A stretch of 63,674 nucleotides of DNA from Gammaproteobacteria bacterium (GCA_027366635.1 DAHXNE010000111.1:1-63674), one strand, 5' to 3'; shown: positions 17,638 through 26,935, numbered from the stretch's first letter. Numbers and translations: made by a program. Notes: generated by a model from the letters alone, not told the origin.

Positions 17638-19010
17638 TGAGATTCTTGGACCGTCGGCACACTCGCTTGCGTTGTGCTCGGTGCTGCGGCACCCATGACG
17701 ACGTCATTCGCCTGGGGTATCGACGTCACCGGTTGCTGGTTGGCGGCCGCCTTGCGCACGATGTTTGCCAGCGCGACCGTCAACGCCAAATTGATCCATA
17801 AGAACGGGTAGTAGCTGACGGTATTGAACTGGCCTGCGATAACGAATCCCCACGTCGTGAGCGCAAGACCTCGCGCCACACTGGGGGCGAATCCGGGCGC
17901 ATCTCTTGCGCGCGCACAGGTACGGCGTATTTCACTCGTCAGCTTCAGATTGCGGTAGATCAACACCAGGAAAATGAAGAGGCCGATCAGACCCGTATCG
18001 GTGCCGACCTGCACGAAGATGTTGTGCGGCAGCTGTGGCTTGCCATAAAACAGGTGGCTGGGATCCTGAATTGCGTACAACGGCGCGAAATTAAAGAACC
18101 CGACCCCGAAGAATGGATGTTTTTCAATCATCGCCCGGCCGGCCTTCCAATAGTCCAGGCGCTGAACGGACGTCTGGTCGGTTCCTGACCGCTCGAATCG
18201 CGCCTTCTCGTGTGCCGGCAGGAAATGCCACCCGATGATCAGCGCCGCAATGATCGCCACCACGACTTTGAGTTTCAGCTTCCGCTGGATCGCCATCCAA
18301 CCGCCCTGCCCGACCATCGTGACCTGCGCTCCACGGCTGCTTGCGCCCATCACGGTCATTGCACCGGCCACCGATCCGGCCATCAGGAACCAGTAGGTGA
18401 CGCGCTTGACGTAGGGTTTGACGTACATCGCCAGCTCGAAGGCGATCGGCGCAAACATCAGCATTTCCGTCGAAAGGTCTGCTGAATTCCAAAAGAAGCC
18501 TTTGGGACCCTCTATTCCCCAACTCACGAATCCGAAGCCTCGCTTGACCCACGTACGCGCACCGAAGATCGCCATCTTGAAATTGGCGAGCAGAAAGATG
18601 GCCAGCACGATGAAGTAGCGCTCGGAGGTCGTGACCGTATTGATGATCAGGAAATAGATGACGTACCAGTCGAGAAAGGCAAACCAATGTTTCCAGGAGA
18701 CCGCCGGGAAGATCGCCAGGGCTGAAGATATGTAGATTACGACGAGAAACAACGTCATCCAGATATTCGTGGAGTCGCGCACCCAGCGTCGACACGGATC
18801 GCGCGGCAGCGCCAAGAACGCCAGTCCGATCGCAACCTTGTCCCACGGCATGAAGTCGAGCCGCTTATAGATCTCTTGTGGATCGAAATACTGAATGACA
18901 AAGTAAAGACACACCATCCAGAAGGCGAAATGCTCCTTCTTGAATTGCTGCCACAGCGCCTTCGGATTGAAGGTATAGAGCTTGCTCAGCGAATCCATGT
19001 CCTGGCCCAT
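17634..19010 (-). CDS. O-antigen ligase / polymerase family membrane protein (Wzy_C)
   Basis: This 458-aa polytopic protein has about ten membrane helices. The Wzy_C hallmark region is present: a large loop after residue 240 containing SSRGAQVTMV, then RLDYWKAGRAMIEKHPFFGVGFFNF and the PHNIFVQVGTDTGLIGL segment near 320-345. The conserved H in PHN is typical of O-antigen ligases. It could polymerise the EPS repeat or ligate glycan. In exosortase A loci such proteins are often proposed O-glycosylation ligases, but this N-terminus does not obviously match that subfamily. It sits 6 nt after the phosphatase gene and overlaps the next GT. A second ATG at 18998 is possible. The cytoplasmic C-tail is Ser/Thr/Gln-rich. 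Confidence 0.85.
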   Translation of the reverse strand: MGQDMDSLSKLYTFNPKALWQQFKKEHFAFWMVCLYFVIQYFDPQEIYKRLDFMPWDKVAIGLAFLALPRDPCRRWVRDSTNIWMTLFLVVIYISSALAIFPAVSWKHWFAFLDWYVIYFLIINTVTTSERYFIVLAIFLLANFKMAIFGARTWVKRGFGFVSWGIEGPKGFFWNSADLSTEMLMFAPIAFELAMYVKPYVKRVTYWFLMAGSVAGAMTVMGASSRGAQVTMVGQGGWMAIQRKLKLKVVVAIIAALIIGWHFLPAHEKARFERSGTDQTSVQRLDYWKAGRAMIEKHPFFGVGFFNFAPLYAIQDPSHLFYGKPQLPHNIFVQVGTDTGLIGLFIFLVLIYRNLKLTSEIRRTCARARDAPGFAPSVARGLALTTWGFVIAGQFNTVSYYPFLWINLALTVALANIVRKAAANQQPVTSIPQANDVVMGAAAPSTTQASVPTVQESQ

Positions 19011-19016
19011 CCTGCG

Positions 19017-19619
19017 CTACGGCAAAGAAGGAGCGCCCAAGCGATCGGCGGTGGCGGAGACCACCGGGGCGCGATGCGCCGCCAATCGCGTCACGAGCTC
19101 GTGGGTGTTGCGATCAATGGCGGAAAAGCACTGCTGAAAGTAGCGATCGCTCCGGCCATATGGATCTTGAATATACGGCCGGACTGGGCGCGTCCAAAGG
19201 CCCAGCAACGTGAGGCCTGCTGTGCCCCTGACCTCCTGCCGCGTCACCCTCAGCAGGTGCACCGGCTCGAAGGCCACGATCAAATCACCCGCCTCTATGA
19301 GCGAGGGTTGAAGTCGTATCGACGCATGATCCTTCAGTTCGATACCCCGCAGCAACGCGTTCCGTGCAGCGTCCTCATTGGCACTGGCACCATCGGCCGC
19401 CTCGATCCCGAGTGAAATTGCCCGCGCGCCGAGCGCCCGAGCCCGCGCACTCGCATACGGACTACGACAGATATTGCCGTGACAGACAAAGACGAGCCGC
19501 TCGACGGAACTCCATTGCACACTTCGAGCCGAGCGGTACGAGCCCATGGCATACGATGCGCAGGCCCGCAGGTGTGCGACGTATGCACGTTTCCCGCCGT
19601 ACAGCTCGATATCAATCAT
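19017..19619 (-). CDS. Low-molecular-weight protein tyrosine phosphatase (Wzb-like)
   Basis: The P-loop CHGNICRS (C-x5-R-S) is at residues 46-53 and the general-acid DPYG motif at about 152-155, so both catalytic parts are intact. The protein is about 200 aa with an unusual N-terminal extension of roughly 40 residues before the P-loop, whereas Wzb-type enzymes start right at it. The ATG at 19619 is preferred over a GTG at 19631. It leads the operon with the O-antigen ligase-like gene. The natural partner is the BY-kinase at 31508-32419, whose tyrosine cluster it could dephosphorylate, though the two genes are about 12 kb apart. It is divergent from the ATP-grasp gene. Confidence 0.85.
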   Translation of the reverse strand: MIDIELYGGKRAYVAHLRACASYAMGSYRSARSVQWSSVERLVFVCHGNICRSPYASARARALGARAISLGIEAADGASANEDAARNALLRGIELKDHASIRLQPSLIEAGDLIVAFEPVHLLRVTRQEVRGTAGLTLLGLWTRPVRPYIQDPYGRSDRYFQQCFSAIDRNTHELVTRLAAHRAPVVSATADRLGAPSLP

Positions 19620-19729
19620 GTCCGTGATCACAATTCGGGATACGCGCGAGACTTTCGCAATCCGTTGTTCCCGGATGATCTGTTAAGCTCACGCTGTCCT
19701 CGGTGCTCATGCGTTCTCCAGCCCATCAC

Positions 19730-20914
19730 ATGCGGAAAGTCCTGGTCCTCGACGCGAATCAGCGCAGCGCCCTGGCCATCATCCGCAGTCTCGGCCGTCA
19801 GGGGCTCTCGATCGTCGCCGGCGATCACATCACGAGCCCGCTCGGCAGTGCATCGCGGTACGCGGCGGCGTCCGTGCGCTATCCGGATCCCGCGGCTGAT
19901 GCCGATGCATTCATCCGGCAAGTCATTGATATCGTGGACCGTCTGGCCATCGACACGATCATTCCGGCGACGGATTTGACGACGATGCTACTCGTGAGTC
20001 AATCGGATCTGTCCAAAAATGTTCACTTGGCCGCGCCGCCGCCGGACAGCTATGAGGCGCTCACCGATAAGGCGCGCCTGATCGACCTCGCTGGCAGGCT
20101 AGGCATTTCCGTGCCCGAGACCCGCACCGTCCAGAACGCGGATGCCGTGGTAGACGCCGCGCGGGATTTTGGTTTTCCGGTGGTGCTCAAACCGGCACGG
20201 TCTCGATACCTCAAAGAGGGGCATGTGCGATCGACGGGCGTGCAGATCGTAGAAGGCCCAGAAAGGCTGCCGGCCGCGCTTGCCTCCATGCCCTGGTTGC
20301 GCGACATACCGTGCCTCGTGCAGCGATTCGTCCCGGGCTATGGTTCCGGCATCTTCGCGCTCTATGGGCCGTCCGGTCCCATTGCCTGGTTCGCGCATCG
20401 GCGGCTTCGGGAAAAGCCCCCGACCGGCGGCGTCAGCGTGCTCAGCCAGAGCGTGCCGGTTGATCCCACCCTGCAATCGGCCGCGGCCAAATTACTCACT
20501 GCCGTCGGCTGGACTGGCGTCGCCATGGTGGAATTCCGGATTGCACCTGACGGCACGCCGTATCTGATGGAGGTGAACGGCCGATTTTGGGGCTCACTGC
20601 AACTTGCGATTGATTCCGGTCTCGACTTTCCGTGGCTTCTATATCAGCTGACCCACGGCATGGCGCTCGATGTCCCCGCACCCTACACGGTCGGGCGCCG
20701 GCTGCGCTGGCTCTTGGGGGATCTCGACAGCCTGCTCATCACGCTGAGGCAGAGCCCCTCGGGCCTTGGCCCCAAAGTACGTAAGACTGCTGCGTTCGCG
20801 GCGTCGTTTCTGGACCCCCGTTGCCGCCAAGAGATCTTGCGCCTTCATGACGCCCGGCCGGGCTTCCGAGAGGCCCTTCAGTGGATGCGAGCTCTCCGCG
20901 TGGAAGCCCCATAG
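19730..20914 (+). CDS. ATP-grasp family ligase
   Basis: It has an ATP-grasp fold, which joins a carboxylate to an amine or thiol through an acyl-phosphate. The N-terminal Rossmann-like part starts RKVLVLDANQRSALAIIRSLG. The ATP-binding lysine region is GFPVVLKPARS (about 145-155). The Mg-binding end GVAMVEFRIAPDG-x-PYLMEVNGRFWGS spans about 262-286. The family resembles carbamoyl-phosphate-synthase-like ATP-grasps found in EPS and cofactor clusters. The start could also be ATG 19709 or GTG 19703. It diverges from the phosphatase gene. In this setting an amide-linked amino-acid decoration of the polymer is plausible. The substrates are not known. Confidence 0.8.
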   Translation: MRKVLVLDANQRSALAIIRSLGRQGLSIVAGDHITSPLGSASRYAAASVRYPDPAADADAFIRQVIDIVDRLAIDTIIPATDLTTMLLVSQSDLSKNVHLAAPPPDSYEALTDKARLIDLAGRLGISVPETRTVQNADAVVDAARDFGFPVVLKPARSRYLKEGHVRSTGVQIVEGPERLPAALASMPWLRDIPCLVQRFVPGYGSGIFALYGPSGPIAWFAHRRLREKPPTGGVSVLSQSVPVDPTLQSAAAKLLTAVGWTGVAMVEFRIAPDGTPYLMEVNGRFWGSLQLAIDSGLDFPWLLYQLTHGMALDVPAPYTVGRRLRWLLGDLDSLLITLRQSPSGLGPKVRKTAAFAASFLDPRCRQEILRLHDARPGFREALQWMRALRVEAP

Positions 20915-21064
20915 CCAAGCGCGACGTCCATCACGGTTCCGCAGATTCTCCGCTGATGCATTCAGGGCGTCGTCGTATCTTAACCTTGGCGTTTTATCCC
21001 GCTGTCGCATAAAACACGCCGACTCTGCACCCAGGCAGCGACCCGCGTCCTCTCGTTCCGCATT

Positions 21065-22204
21065 ATGTCGTCACGCACCGCACCCAGACTCAGCGCTGAA
21101 CAGAGAGCCTTCCCTGCAATCACGAATGAAGTGCCGACATGCACATTGATCGCGTATGAAAGCCAGCAAGGGATCAAGCGCGATGTGGATCTCCTCACAG
21201 CGTACATCTCCGCCCTCGGCGTTCAGATCCGGACCAAGATCACCCCGCCGCATCAGCCCACATTTCTCGATGCGATAGCGACATCCCGGAAAGCACGCAA
21301 ACTCCGGCTCGACGGACCGCCTCTTTGGGCCGCAAAGATGCTTCATATCGCCGCACGCGCCCGCACCCCGCGGCGTCACGAGATCAAGATCTTCCTGGAA
21401 CGGCTGCCGCTCCCGGACCTGCTCGACAGCTCGTACAAGATCTTCATACCGAATCCCGAATGGCTCATCCCGGAAGACGAGTGGAAGCTCGCACTCGTAG
21501 ACTTGATCGCATGCAAATCCCGGAGTGCGACCGATACGTTTTCTCGTCGCGACCTGCCCACGTACTATCTGGGTTTCACCAGCGCGGACCACTATTCGCC
21601 CGACTCGAAGCCTGACCGGCGAAAATATCTGCACATCGCCAGTGGCGGAGATCAGAAGGGCACTGCGGAACTTCTGGATGCCTGGCGGCACCACCCGGAA
21701 TGGCCGACTTTGACGGTTCTGGCCGGCAAAAGTCCTATTGCCCCTGACGACGCAATAGAGTCCATACACAATATCAAGATCATCCGGCGCTGGGTTTCAA
21801 ACCGCGAGCTCCGCAGCCTGATGCAGAATTGCGGCGTTCACGTCTGCTGCTCGAATGCCGAAGGCTTCGGCCACACCATCATGGAAGGCATGAGCTGCGG
21901 CGCCTTGGTCATCACGACCGATTTCCCGCCCATGAATGAGCTGATCGACGAGAGCAGAGGGATTTTGGTCCGGACTCGATCCTGGGTCCAAATGCGCAGC
22001 GGTCAATTTGCCCGACTCCAGCGCGAGGATCTCGAGCAGGCGGTCAATTCATCGATTGCGCTACCCGACGACGTCTACCACGTAAAATGCCGCAATGCTC
22101 GCGCGTGGTTCCTTCAAGAACGTACCGCTTTTGAAGAACGACTGATAGACCTCTTTCATACCTTCGCGAAATCTCGAGGGCGCCCGGACCCGCCTCAGTG
22201 CTAA
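21065..22204 (+). CDS. Glycosyltransferase (family 1/4, diverged)
   Basis: The C-terminal half is a GT-B donor domain. YLHIASGGDQKGTAELLDAW (about 188-207) replaces the usual G-R-x4-KG loop, and CSNAEGFGHTIMEGMSCGALVITTD (about 262-286) carries the E-x7-E pair. The N-terminal acceptor half is weakly conserved and lacks a clear glycine-rich loop. The ATG at 21065 has no strong ribosome site. It stands alone between the ATP-grasp gene and the oppositely oriented lyase-like gene, with about 150 nt free on both sides. Codon use looks less GC-rich than in the XrtA core, in keeping with the sugar-specific part of the locus. Confidence 0.78.
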   Translation: MSSRTAPRLSAEQRAFPAITNEVPTCTLIAYESQQGIKRDVDLLTAYISALGVQIRTKITPPHQPTFLDAIATSRKARKLRLDGPPLWAAKMLHIAARARTPRRHEIKIFLERLPLPDLLDSSYKIFIPNPEWLIPEDEWKLALVDLIACKSRSATDTFSRRDLPTYYLGFTSADHYSPDSKPDRRKYLHIASGGDQKGTAELLDAWRHHPEWPTLTVLAGKSPIAPDDAIESIHNIKIIRRWVSNRELRSLMQNCGVHVCCSNAEGFGHTIMEGMSCGALVITTDFPPMNELIDESRGILVRTRSWVQMRSGQFARLQREDLEQAVNSSIALPDDVYHVKCRNARAWFLQERTAFEERLIDLFHTFAKSRGRPDPPQC

Positions 22205-22354
22205 TCGCGAGGATCCTGTGGGTCCAAAGAAAGACCCGCGTTATACGCAGGCTGCACGAGGTTTGACCCACGCCCTCGGACGCACATCTTTAACTGCACA
22301 CCGCAAACATTGGCAGCCCAGTCGTGCCATCGGAGTTTTCCGATCGTACTGGGG

Positions 22355-23296
22355 TCACTGAACCGCCACTGACGTCATCTGTGCAGGGCGCTGCGCCGGC
22401 GCGGATTGCAGTCCCGTCGCCCAGCCTCCGGTCGAGATCACGATGTTGTCGTACCAGATATCAAATGGCTGCGGGTCGGTCTGCGCCCAGCCGAAAAATC
22501 CAATGTGACTGATGGGGCCATTGGCCGGATTGCGATTCGCCAGATGCGTGGCATCCACATAAACCTTGTTGTCGATCTGGAGATAAACCGCACCGTTCGG
22601 CACCCCCTGCGTGTTCGTATTGAACGCCACGTGGATCCGGAAATGATGCCAGCCGGTGCCCCAGTCCGTACCGGTGAAATAGCTCATCTGGGGCGTGAGA
22701 ACAATCCCATCATCGAGCGGGTTACTCTGCTGTGCGGATATCCCGATATTTGAGCCCTGTCCGGTCAGACGTATGATGTTCTCGAAGTCGTTATCGAGAC
22801 TGGTTCCGTCCCCGTATCCAATCATGACGAATCCGCCCTGACTTACTCCGGTGTAATCCACTTGGAAGGTCGTATTCGCGTAGCCTTGATAGGGCGTACC
22901 ACTTGGCGACGTGCCACTCCTGACTCCAAATATCTTGCAGAACTTAAGCCCCTCCTTGGCATCAGGCATCTTCGCCCAGAAATCAATATAGACGCTCTCC
23001 GTATTCAATGACGCAACACTGAAATTCGCCCACGGCCCGCCCATGCCACTGGCGCCAACCGCGGGATACTGTGCCTCCAACGCATAGGGGGCATCGCCGC
23101 TGACCGGCGGCGTGGTCGGCTGTACAGACAAAATGGCTCCGCCAATCGACCAGCCGGTCAGATTTGGTATCGCGTCCGACGCGACGGTGAGATTCGTCAA
23201 AACTGTCACCGGTCCGTCCGCCAGTGCGTACGGCGAGGCCGCGAGGCACGCCACGGGCAACAGACTCGCCAAGAGCTTGGTCAGCACACGCTTCAT
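22355..23296 (-). CDS. Secreted jelly-roll protein, polysaccharide-lyase/LamG-like
   Basis: It is a 313-aa exported protein. The signal peptide (MKRVLTKLLASLLPVACLAA, cut near ALADG at about 27) begins at ATG 23296, which has GGGAG 8-9 nt upstream; an upstream in-frame extension is not protein-like. The rest is beta-rich with aromatic/Gly patterns such as VYIDFWAKMPDA, GWHHFRIHVAF and FDIWYDNIVIST. This is the pattern of heparin-lyase-like or LamG jelly rolls, where the last strand often ends in D-x-W-x-DN. It may cut, trim or bind the EPS in the periplasm or outside. No catalytic residues can be assigned with confidence, so a binding role is equally possible. Confidence 0.65.
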   Translation of the reverse strand: MKRVLTKLLASLLPVACLAASPYALADGPVTVLTNLTVASDAIPNLTGWSIGGAILSVQPTTPPVSGDAPYALEAQYPAVGASGMGGPWANFSVASLNTESVYIDFWAKMPDAKEGLKFCKIFGVRSGTSPSGTPYQGYANTTFQVDYTGVSQGGFVMIGYGDGTSLDNDFENIIRLTGQGSNIGISAQQSNPLDDGIVLTPQMSYFTGTDWGTGWHHFRIHVAFNTNTQGVPNGAVYLQIDNKVYVDATHLANRNPANGPISHIGFFGWAQTDPQPFDIWYDNIVISTGGWATGLQSAPAQRPAQMTSVAVQ

Positions 23297-23729
23297 CACG
23301 GACGATCTCCCAGCTTTTGAAACACTGCCTCCGCCCCGGTTGATGCTCCAGATTGAGCCGCATCCGCCGGTGGTGGCGCTCGCTTTTGCGCGCGCCACAC
23401 GGGGCAAACCTAGCACGACGACAGGCGATACGGGCAGCGAATCGCAGCCTCTGTGACGGACCGCACTGCTGCCCGCCATCCAGTGCGGCCCTACACTGCC
23501 GGATAGCGACACACCGGGTCTCGATCGTCTGCTATCCGCGACATTCCGAGTTCGATAATATGGCGCTCGATTCACCAACTGACTCTTTACGAGTGGCTCG
23601 AACTCTGCGTATCCGCGACATCTCAGTCATGACGTTCCTTGGCCTCGCACGTACTCGTGAGCCATCGTTCAATCCGTCTTGTTGGGCGCGCTCATCCGTT
23701 AATTTCCTTGCTGCGAGTTCTGTTAAGCG
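23297..23729 (+). other. Intergenic region upstream of lyase-like gene and GT4
   Basis: This 433-nt stretch separates two divergent genes. A weak open frame continues upstream of the lyase-like start but has no protein-like composition. It should contain the two promoters. I see no sigma-54 site, hairpin terminator or RNA gene. It also marks the visible shift from moderately GC-rich sugar genes on the left to very GC-rich XrtA core genes on the right. Confidence 0.45.
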
Positions 23730-24857
23730 ATGATTTCCGTAGTGCACCTGATCGACACCGGCGGCCCCGGTGGCGCGGAGACGGTATTCCTTCACTGCGC
23801 GACACGGCTGGATCCGATGCGATTCGCGTCAACGGCCGTCATCGACAGTGACCATTGGCTGGCACAGCAGGTGCGCGCCTGCGGGCATGAGCCTCGGATC
23901 GAGTCCGCGCAGGGGTCGTTCAATATCGGTTATCTGCGCCGGATCGCCGCGATCGCCCGCAGCGTAAAGGCCGACGTGATCTGCGCGCACCTGTACGGTT
24001 CGGCGATCTATGCGAGCGCGGTGGGGATTCTCACCGGGATTCCGGTGATCTCGGTTTTTCATGGGGGCGCGGACATCGCCTCGCACGACCGGTTCACCTC
24101 GCTCAAGACCTCGATCATCCGCCGCGGCTCACGCAGGGCGGTGTTCGTCTCGCGGAGTCTGCGGGACGAGCTGCGCAGCGTACTCAAGATTCCGGACTCG
24201 CGCTCAACGATCATCGCCAATGGCATCGACACCGAAGCATTCCGTCCGGGGCGTGACGATTCCATCCGCCGCACGCTTGATCTCCCCGCCGATGCGATCC
24301 TGGTCGGCGCCATCGGCAACATCCGCGTCGCCAAAGACTACGGCAACCTCCTGCACGCGGCGCGTGCGCTGGTCGATCGGTCCGACCGGTTTCGCGTCGT
24401 CATCGCCGGGCAATACGGCGGCACGCTCGCGGACGATCTGATGCGGCTGCGGTCGCAATTGGGACTCGAGCAGCGGGTGTTCTTCCTGGGACTGCGCGCG
24501 GACGTGGCCACGGTTCTCCATAATCTGGATCTCTTCGTGCTGAGCTCCCGGAGCGAGGGCTTCTCCATCGCCTGCGTCGAGGCCATGGCGTGCGGCATCC
24601 CCGTGGTGGCCACTCGCTGCGGTGGACCGGAGGAGATCCTCGATGCGCGCACCGGTATTCTGGTTCCGACCGGGAGCCCCGGCGCACTCGCCGATGCGAT
24701 CGATCGCGTCGCGCAGTCGCCCGAGCTGGCCCGCGAGCTGTCCCAGGCGGCGCTTGTGCGCGCCCGCCGCGAGTTCTCCTTGGAGACGATGCTGTCGCGT
24801 TATGCGGCGCTGATCGAGACGGTGGTCAATCCACCGTCGGTCGGTACCGCGTCATAG
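23730..24857 (+). CDS. Glycosyltransferase family 4 (GT4)
   Basis: It is a GT-B enzyme of 375 aa. VVHLIDTGGPGGAETVFLH (4-22) is the acceptor-side glycine loop. VGAIGNIRVAKDYGNLLHA (about 192-210) and SSRSEGFSIACVEAMACGIPVVAT (about 272-295) are the donor motifs, with the E-x7-E pair in the latter. These are typical of XrtA-associated sugar transferases of the Stp2/TIGR03088 kind, though that assignment is tentative. The ATG at 23730 lacks a clear ribosome site. Its 3' end overlaps the end of the convergent deacetylase gene by 6 nt. It is the last glycosyltransferase before the conserved core. Confidence 0.85.
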   Translation: MISVVHLIDTGGPGGAETVFLHCATRLDPMRFASTAVIDSDHWLAQQVRACGHEPRIESAQGSFNIGYLRRIAAIARSVKADVICAHLYGSAIYASAVGILTGIPVISVFHGGADIASHDRFTSLKTSIIRRGSRRAVFVSRSLRDELRSVLKIPDSRSTIIANGIDTEAFRPGRDDSIRRTLDLPADAILVGAIGNIRVAKDYGNLLHAARALVDRSDRFRVVIAGQYGGTLADDLMRLRSQLGLEQRVFFLGLRADVATVLHNLDLFVLSSRSEGFSIACVEAMACGIPVVATRCGGPEEILDARTGILVPTGSPGALADAIDRVAQSPELARELSQAALVRARREFSLETMLSRYAALIETVVNPPSVGTAS

Positions 24858-25868
24858 CCAGCCGGAGAGGCGCGCCAGGAAGGCGTCTGGGGTACGGCTG
24901 ATGTCCTCGTGCACGGCGACTCGGGGGATCCGGTACGGATCGCGGCCCGGCGCGTACCATCCCTTGTCGGTGCTCACCGCTCCCAGGTAATGATGGCTGG
25001 CGATGGTCACCGCGGACGCACAGGTCACGCCGTTCGGATAGCAGAACAGGTCAATGGGTTGCCGGCAGATCTGCGCGAGGTCAACTTGCGACTGCGCGAT
25101 CTCCGCCGTCAAGACCTCCTCCGCCGTTCCGGCCGCCAGGCGGAAATGCGTCGCGGAATGCGAACCGAAGCGCACCAGACCGGTGGCGGCCAGGTGCGCA
25201 ATCTCCTGCCGATCGAGGGTCTCCCGCTCGGCAGGATCGGCCCCATCGTTGCCGACGGCATCCATGAGCGCCCGAATCTCCGCCTCCTTCAGTCGCATCG
25301 CCTGCTGCACCACCGGATCGATGGCTTCGGTATCGAGACGGCCCTGCGCCCTGCCCTGGGCCAGAACCGGATCCACCAGCGCGCGCAGCGGGGCCGGAAA
25401 CGGCACGCTGCCCGGGCGCTCGAACTCGGCGTGCACCAGGGTCATGAGCCGATTGGGCCAGAAGCGCTGCGCGGTACCGATGTAGCTCGACACCAGGAAG
25501 ATCGTCGCGGGGGCCTGGTGCTTGATGAGCACCGGGAGGGCGAAATCGTAGTTGTCGCGCCAACCATCATCGAAGGTGATGGCGCAGGCCAGTTTTGGGA
25601 GTGTCTCGCCCCGCTGCGCGCGCCGCAGCCAATCGTCCAGATGCACCAGCTCGAAGTGGCGCTTGAGCTCGGCGAGGTGCAGATCGAGCGTCTCCGGCGA
25701 CACATACATGCCGGGCTGTTCGGTTTTGCGCAGCGGGGAGTCCTGGGGCAGAACCCGGTGGTACATGAGCACGACCAGGGATCCGGGCTTGCGCCAGCGC
25801 CAGGTCAGGGGCGCGAGGCGCGCCACGGCGTACACGATGCCGCGCTTGGCCAGGGCCTTGGCGCTCAC
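24852..25868 (-). CDS. Polysaccharide deacetylase (CE4) with central insertion
   Basis: It is a NodB-fold esterase. The first metal motif is TFDDGWRDN near 108-116 and the second is GSHSATHF near 235-242, which gives H-S-x2-H. CYPNG lies near 275. About 80 residues more than usual separate motif 1 from motif 2, as in deacetylases that begin LVVLMYHRV. The start is a GTG at 25868 overlapping the FemAB stop by 4 nt (GTGA); the longer open frame upstream lies inside FemAB. It ends the leftward operon GNAT-FemAB-deacetylase. Cytoplasmic or membrane-facing action on an EPS intermediate is assumed. Confidence 0.85.
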   Translation of the reverse strand: MSAKALAKRGIVYAVARLAPLTWRWRKPGSLVVLMYHRVLPQDSPLRKTEQPGMYVSPETLDLHLAELKRHFELVHLDDWLRRAQRGETLPKLACAITFDDGWRDNYDFALPVLIKHQAPATIFLVSSYIGTAQRFWPNRLMTLVHAEFERPGSVPFPAPLRALVDPVLAQGRAQGRLDTEAIDPVVQQAMRLKEAEIRALMDAVGNDGADPAERETLDRQEIAHLAATGLVRFGSHSATHFRLAAGTAEEVLTAEIAQSQVDLAQICRQPIDLFCYPNGVTCASAVTIASHHYLGAVSTDKGWYAPGRDPYRIPRVAVHEDISRTPDAFLARLSGWL

Positions 25869-26935
25869 CAGGGCAGCGCTCCGCTGATGAGCGGGCCCAG
25901 CGTGTTGGCGATGGGAAGCGGCAGATGCTGCCACACCGCCGTCGCCAGCTGCATGACCTTGCCCCGCTCCTCGCCGTGCGCGGACGCCTCGGGCGGCTGC
26001 TCCCCGAGCGCCCGTTCCCAGCGATACCAGTAAAGCGGCTGGGGCCGAGCGCCCCATTGCCGCTTGAACCGATAGGTGCCGCTGTCGACCGTCGAGCGGC
26101 CGAAGTCGAACACCGTGCAGCCGCGCCCGACCGACAGGGCGAGCAGTTCCCAGTACAGCTTCATGTTCATGCCCAGGGGCTTGGCTTTGGCCCGGCAGGA
26201 GGCCCAGGGCACCTCGGCGCGCGTCCGCCAGAAGGTGAGAAACGCCGCCGCGGCCGGCTCGCCCTTGCAGTCGATCACGACCAGCTGGCAGTACGCGCCG
26301 AAGCGCTCGAGGATGGCCCGGAAGAAGCGCTTGGGATAGACGGGGGTGCCGAGGTCGCGCATGTTCTCGGCGAACACCGCGTAGAAGTCATCGAGCAGCT
26401 CCACCGAGCCGGTCCGGCAGCTGACCCCTTCGCGGTCGGCCCGCTTCACCTGGGCGCGCAGCTTCGTGCCCAGGCCCTTGGACAAGACCTCCACAGTGGC
26501 CGGCAGCTCGAGCTGTAATGTGATCTTGTCGGTCCGCCGGGGCCAGTCCACCTCGCGCGGCTGGGTGTCCCGAAACTCGACGTAGCGGCATCCCAGGGCC
26601 GCGCAGGCCGTGGCCGCCTCGCGCATCAGGTCGGCCGCGACGGGCGGATCAGCGGCCAGGGGTCCTCCGTAGTTGAAGAACGCCACCGAGGTCGCGAAAT
26701 TCCCCAACAGCCGGCTGCGCTGCTGGATCACCGGCAGGACACCCGCCAGCGCGCCGGCCGGGTCTCGCGCCTCCACGTAGAGCGCGCGGTGCCCGAAGAC
26801 CGACCGGGCGACCTGCGGCCAGCCGCTCAGGTGATAGAGACTGGCGTCCGGAAAGCCGCTCACGAAGGCGTCCCAGTCCTCTCCCGGGCTCTCGCGCACC
26901 GTGCAGCGGACCTCCTGCGGCTGTGTCAGGCCCAT
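25865..26935 (-). CDS. FemAB-family protein, XrtA/PEP-CTERM-associated (TIGR03019-like)
   Basis: It is a 356-aa FemAB/GNAT-fold protein. WDAFVSGFPDASLYHLSGW near 20-38 is the typical N-terminal start of the XrtA-associated FemAB group. LGTKLRAQVKRADREGVSC lies in the middle, and MNMKLYWELLALSVGRGCTVFDFGRSTVDSGTYRFKRQWGARP (about 260-302) is the strongly conserved C-terminal block. It probably transfers an aminoacyl or acyl group to an EPS sugar. The ATG at 26935 lies 10 nt inside the end of the GNAT gene, giving coupled translation; an upstream extension in another codon style was rejected. It overlaps the deacetylase start by 4 nt. Confidence 0.9.
   Translation of the reverse strand: MGLTQPQEVRCTVRESPGEDWDAFVSGFPDASLYHLSGWPQVARSVFGHRALYVEARDPAGALAGVLPVIQQRSRLLGNFATSVAFFNYGGPLAADPPVAADLMREAATACAALGCRYVEFRDTQPREVDWPRRTDKITLQLELPATVEVLSKGLGTKLRAQVKRADREGVSCRTGSVELLDDFYAVFAENMRDLGTPVYPKRFFRAILERFGAYCQLVVIDCKGEPAAAAFLTFWRTRAEVPWASCRAKAKPLGMNMKLYWELLALSVGRGCTVFDFGRSTVDSGTYRFKRQWGARPQPLYWYRWERALGEQPPEASAHGEERGKVMQLATAVWQHLPLPIANTLGPLISGALPW

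Noticed and set aside
23560..23575. TGGCGCTCGATTCAC near 23560 as a sigma-54 promoter for the GT4 gene
   Set aside because: The -12 element TTGC is missing at the needed spacing.
22355..23578. Longer lyase-like protein starting at 23578
   Set aside because: The signal peptide with its own GGGAG site begins at 23296; the leader before it is not protein-like.
25865..26057. Longer version of the deacetylase starting at 26057
   Set aside because: The extra part lies inside the FemAB coding region and is Ala/Gly/Arg-rich; the GTGA overlap gives a natural start at 25868.
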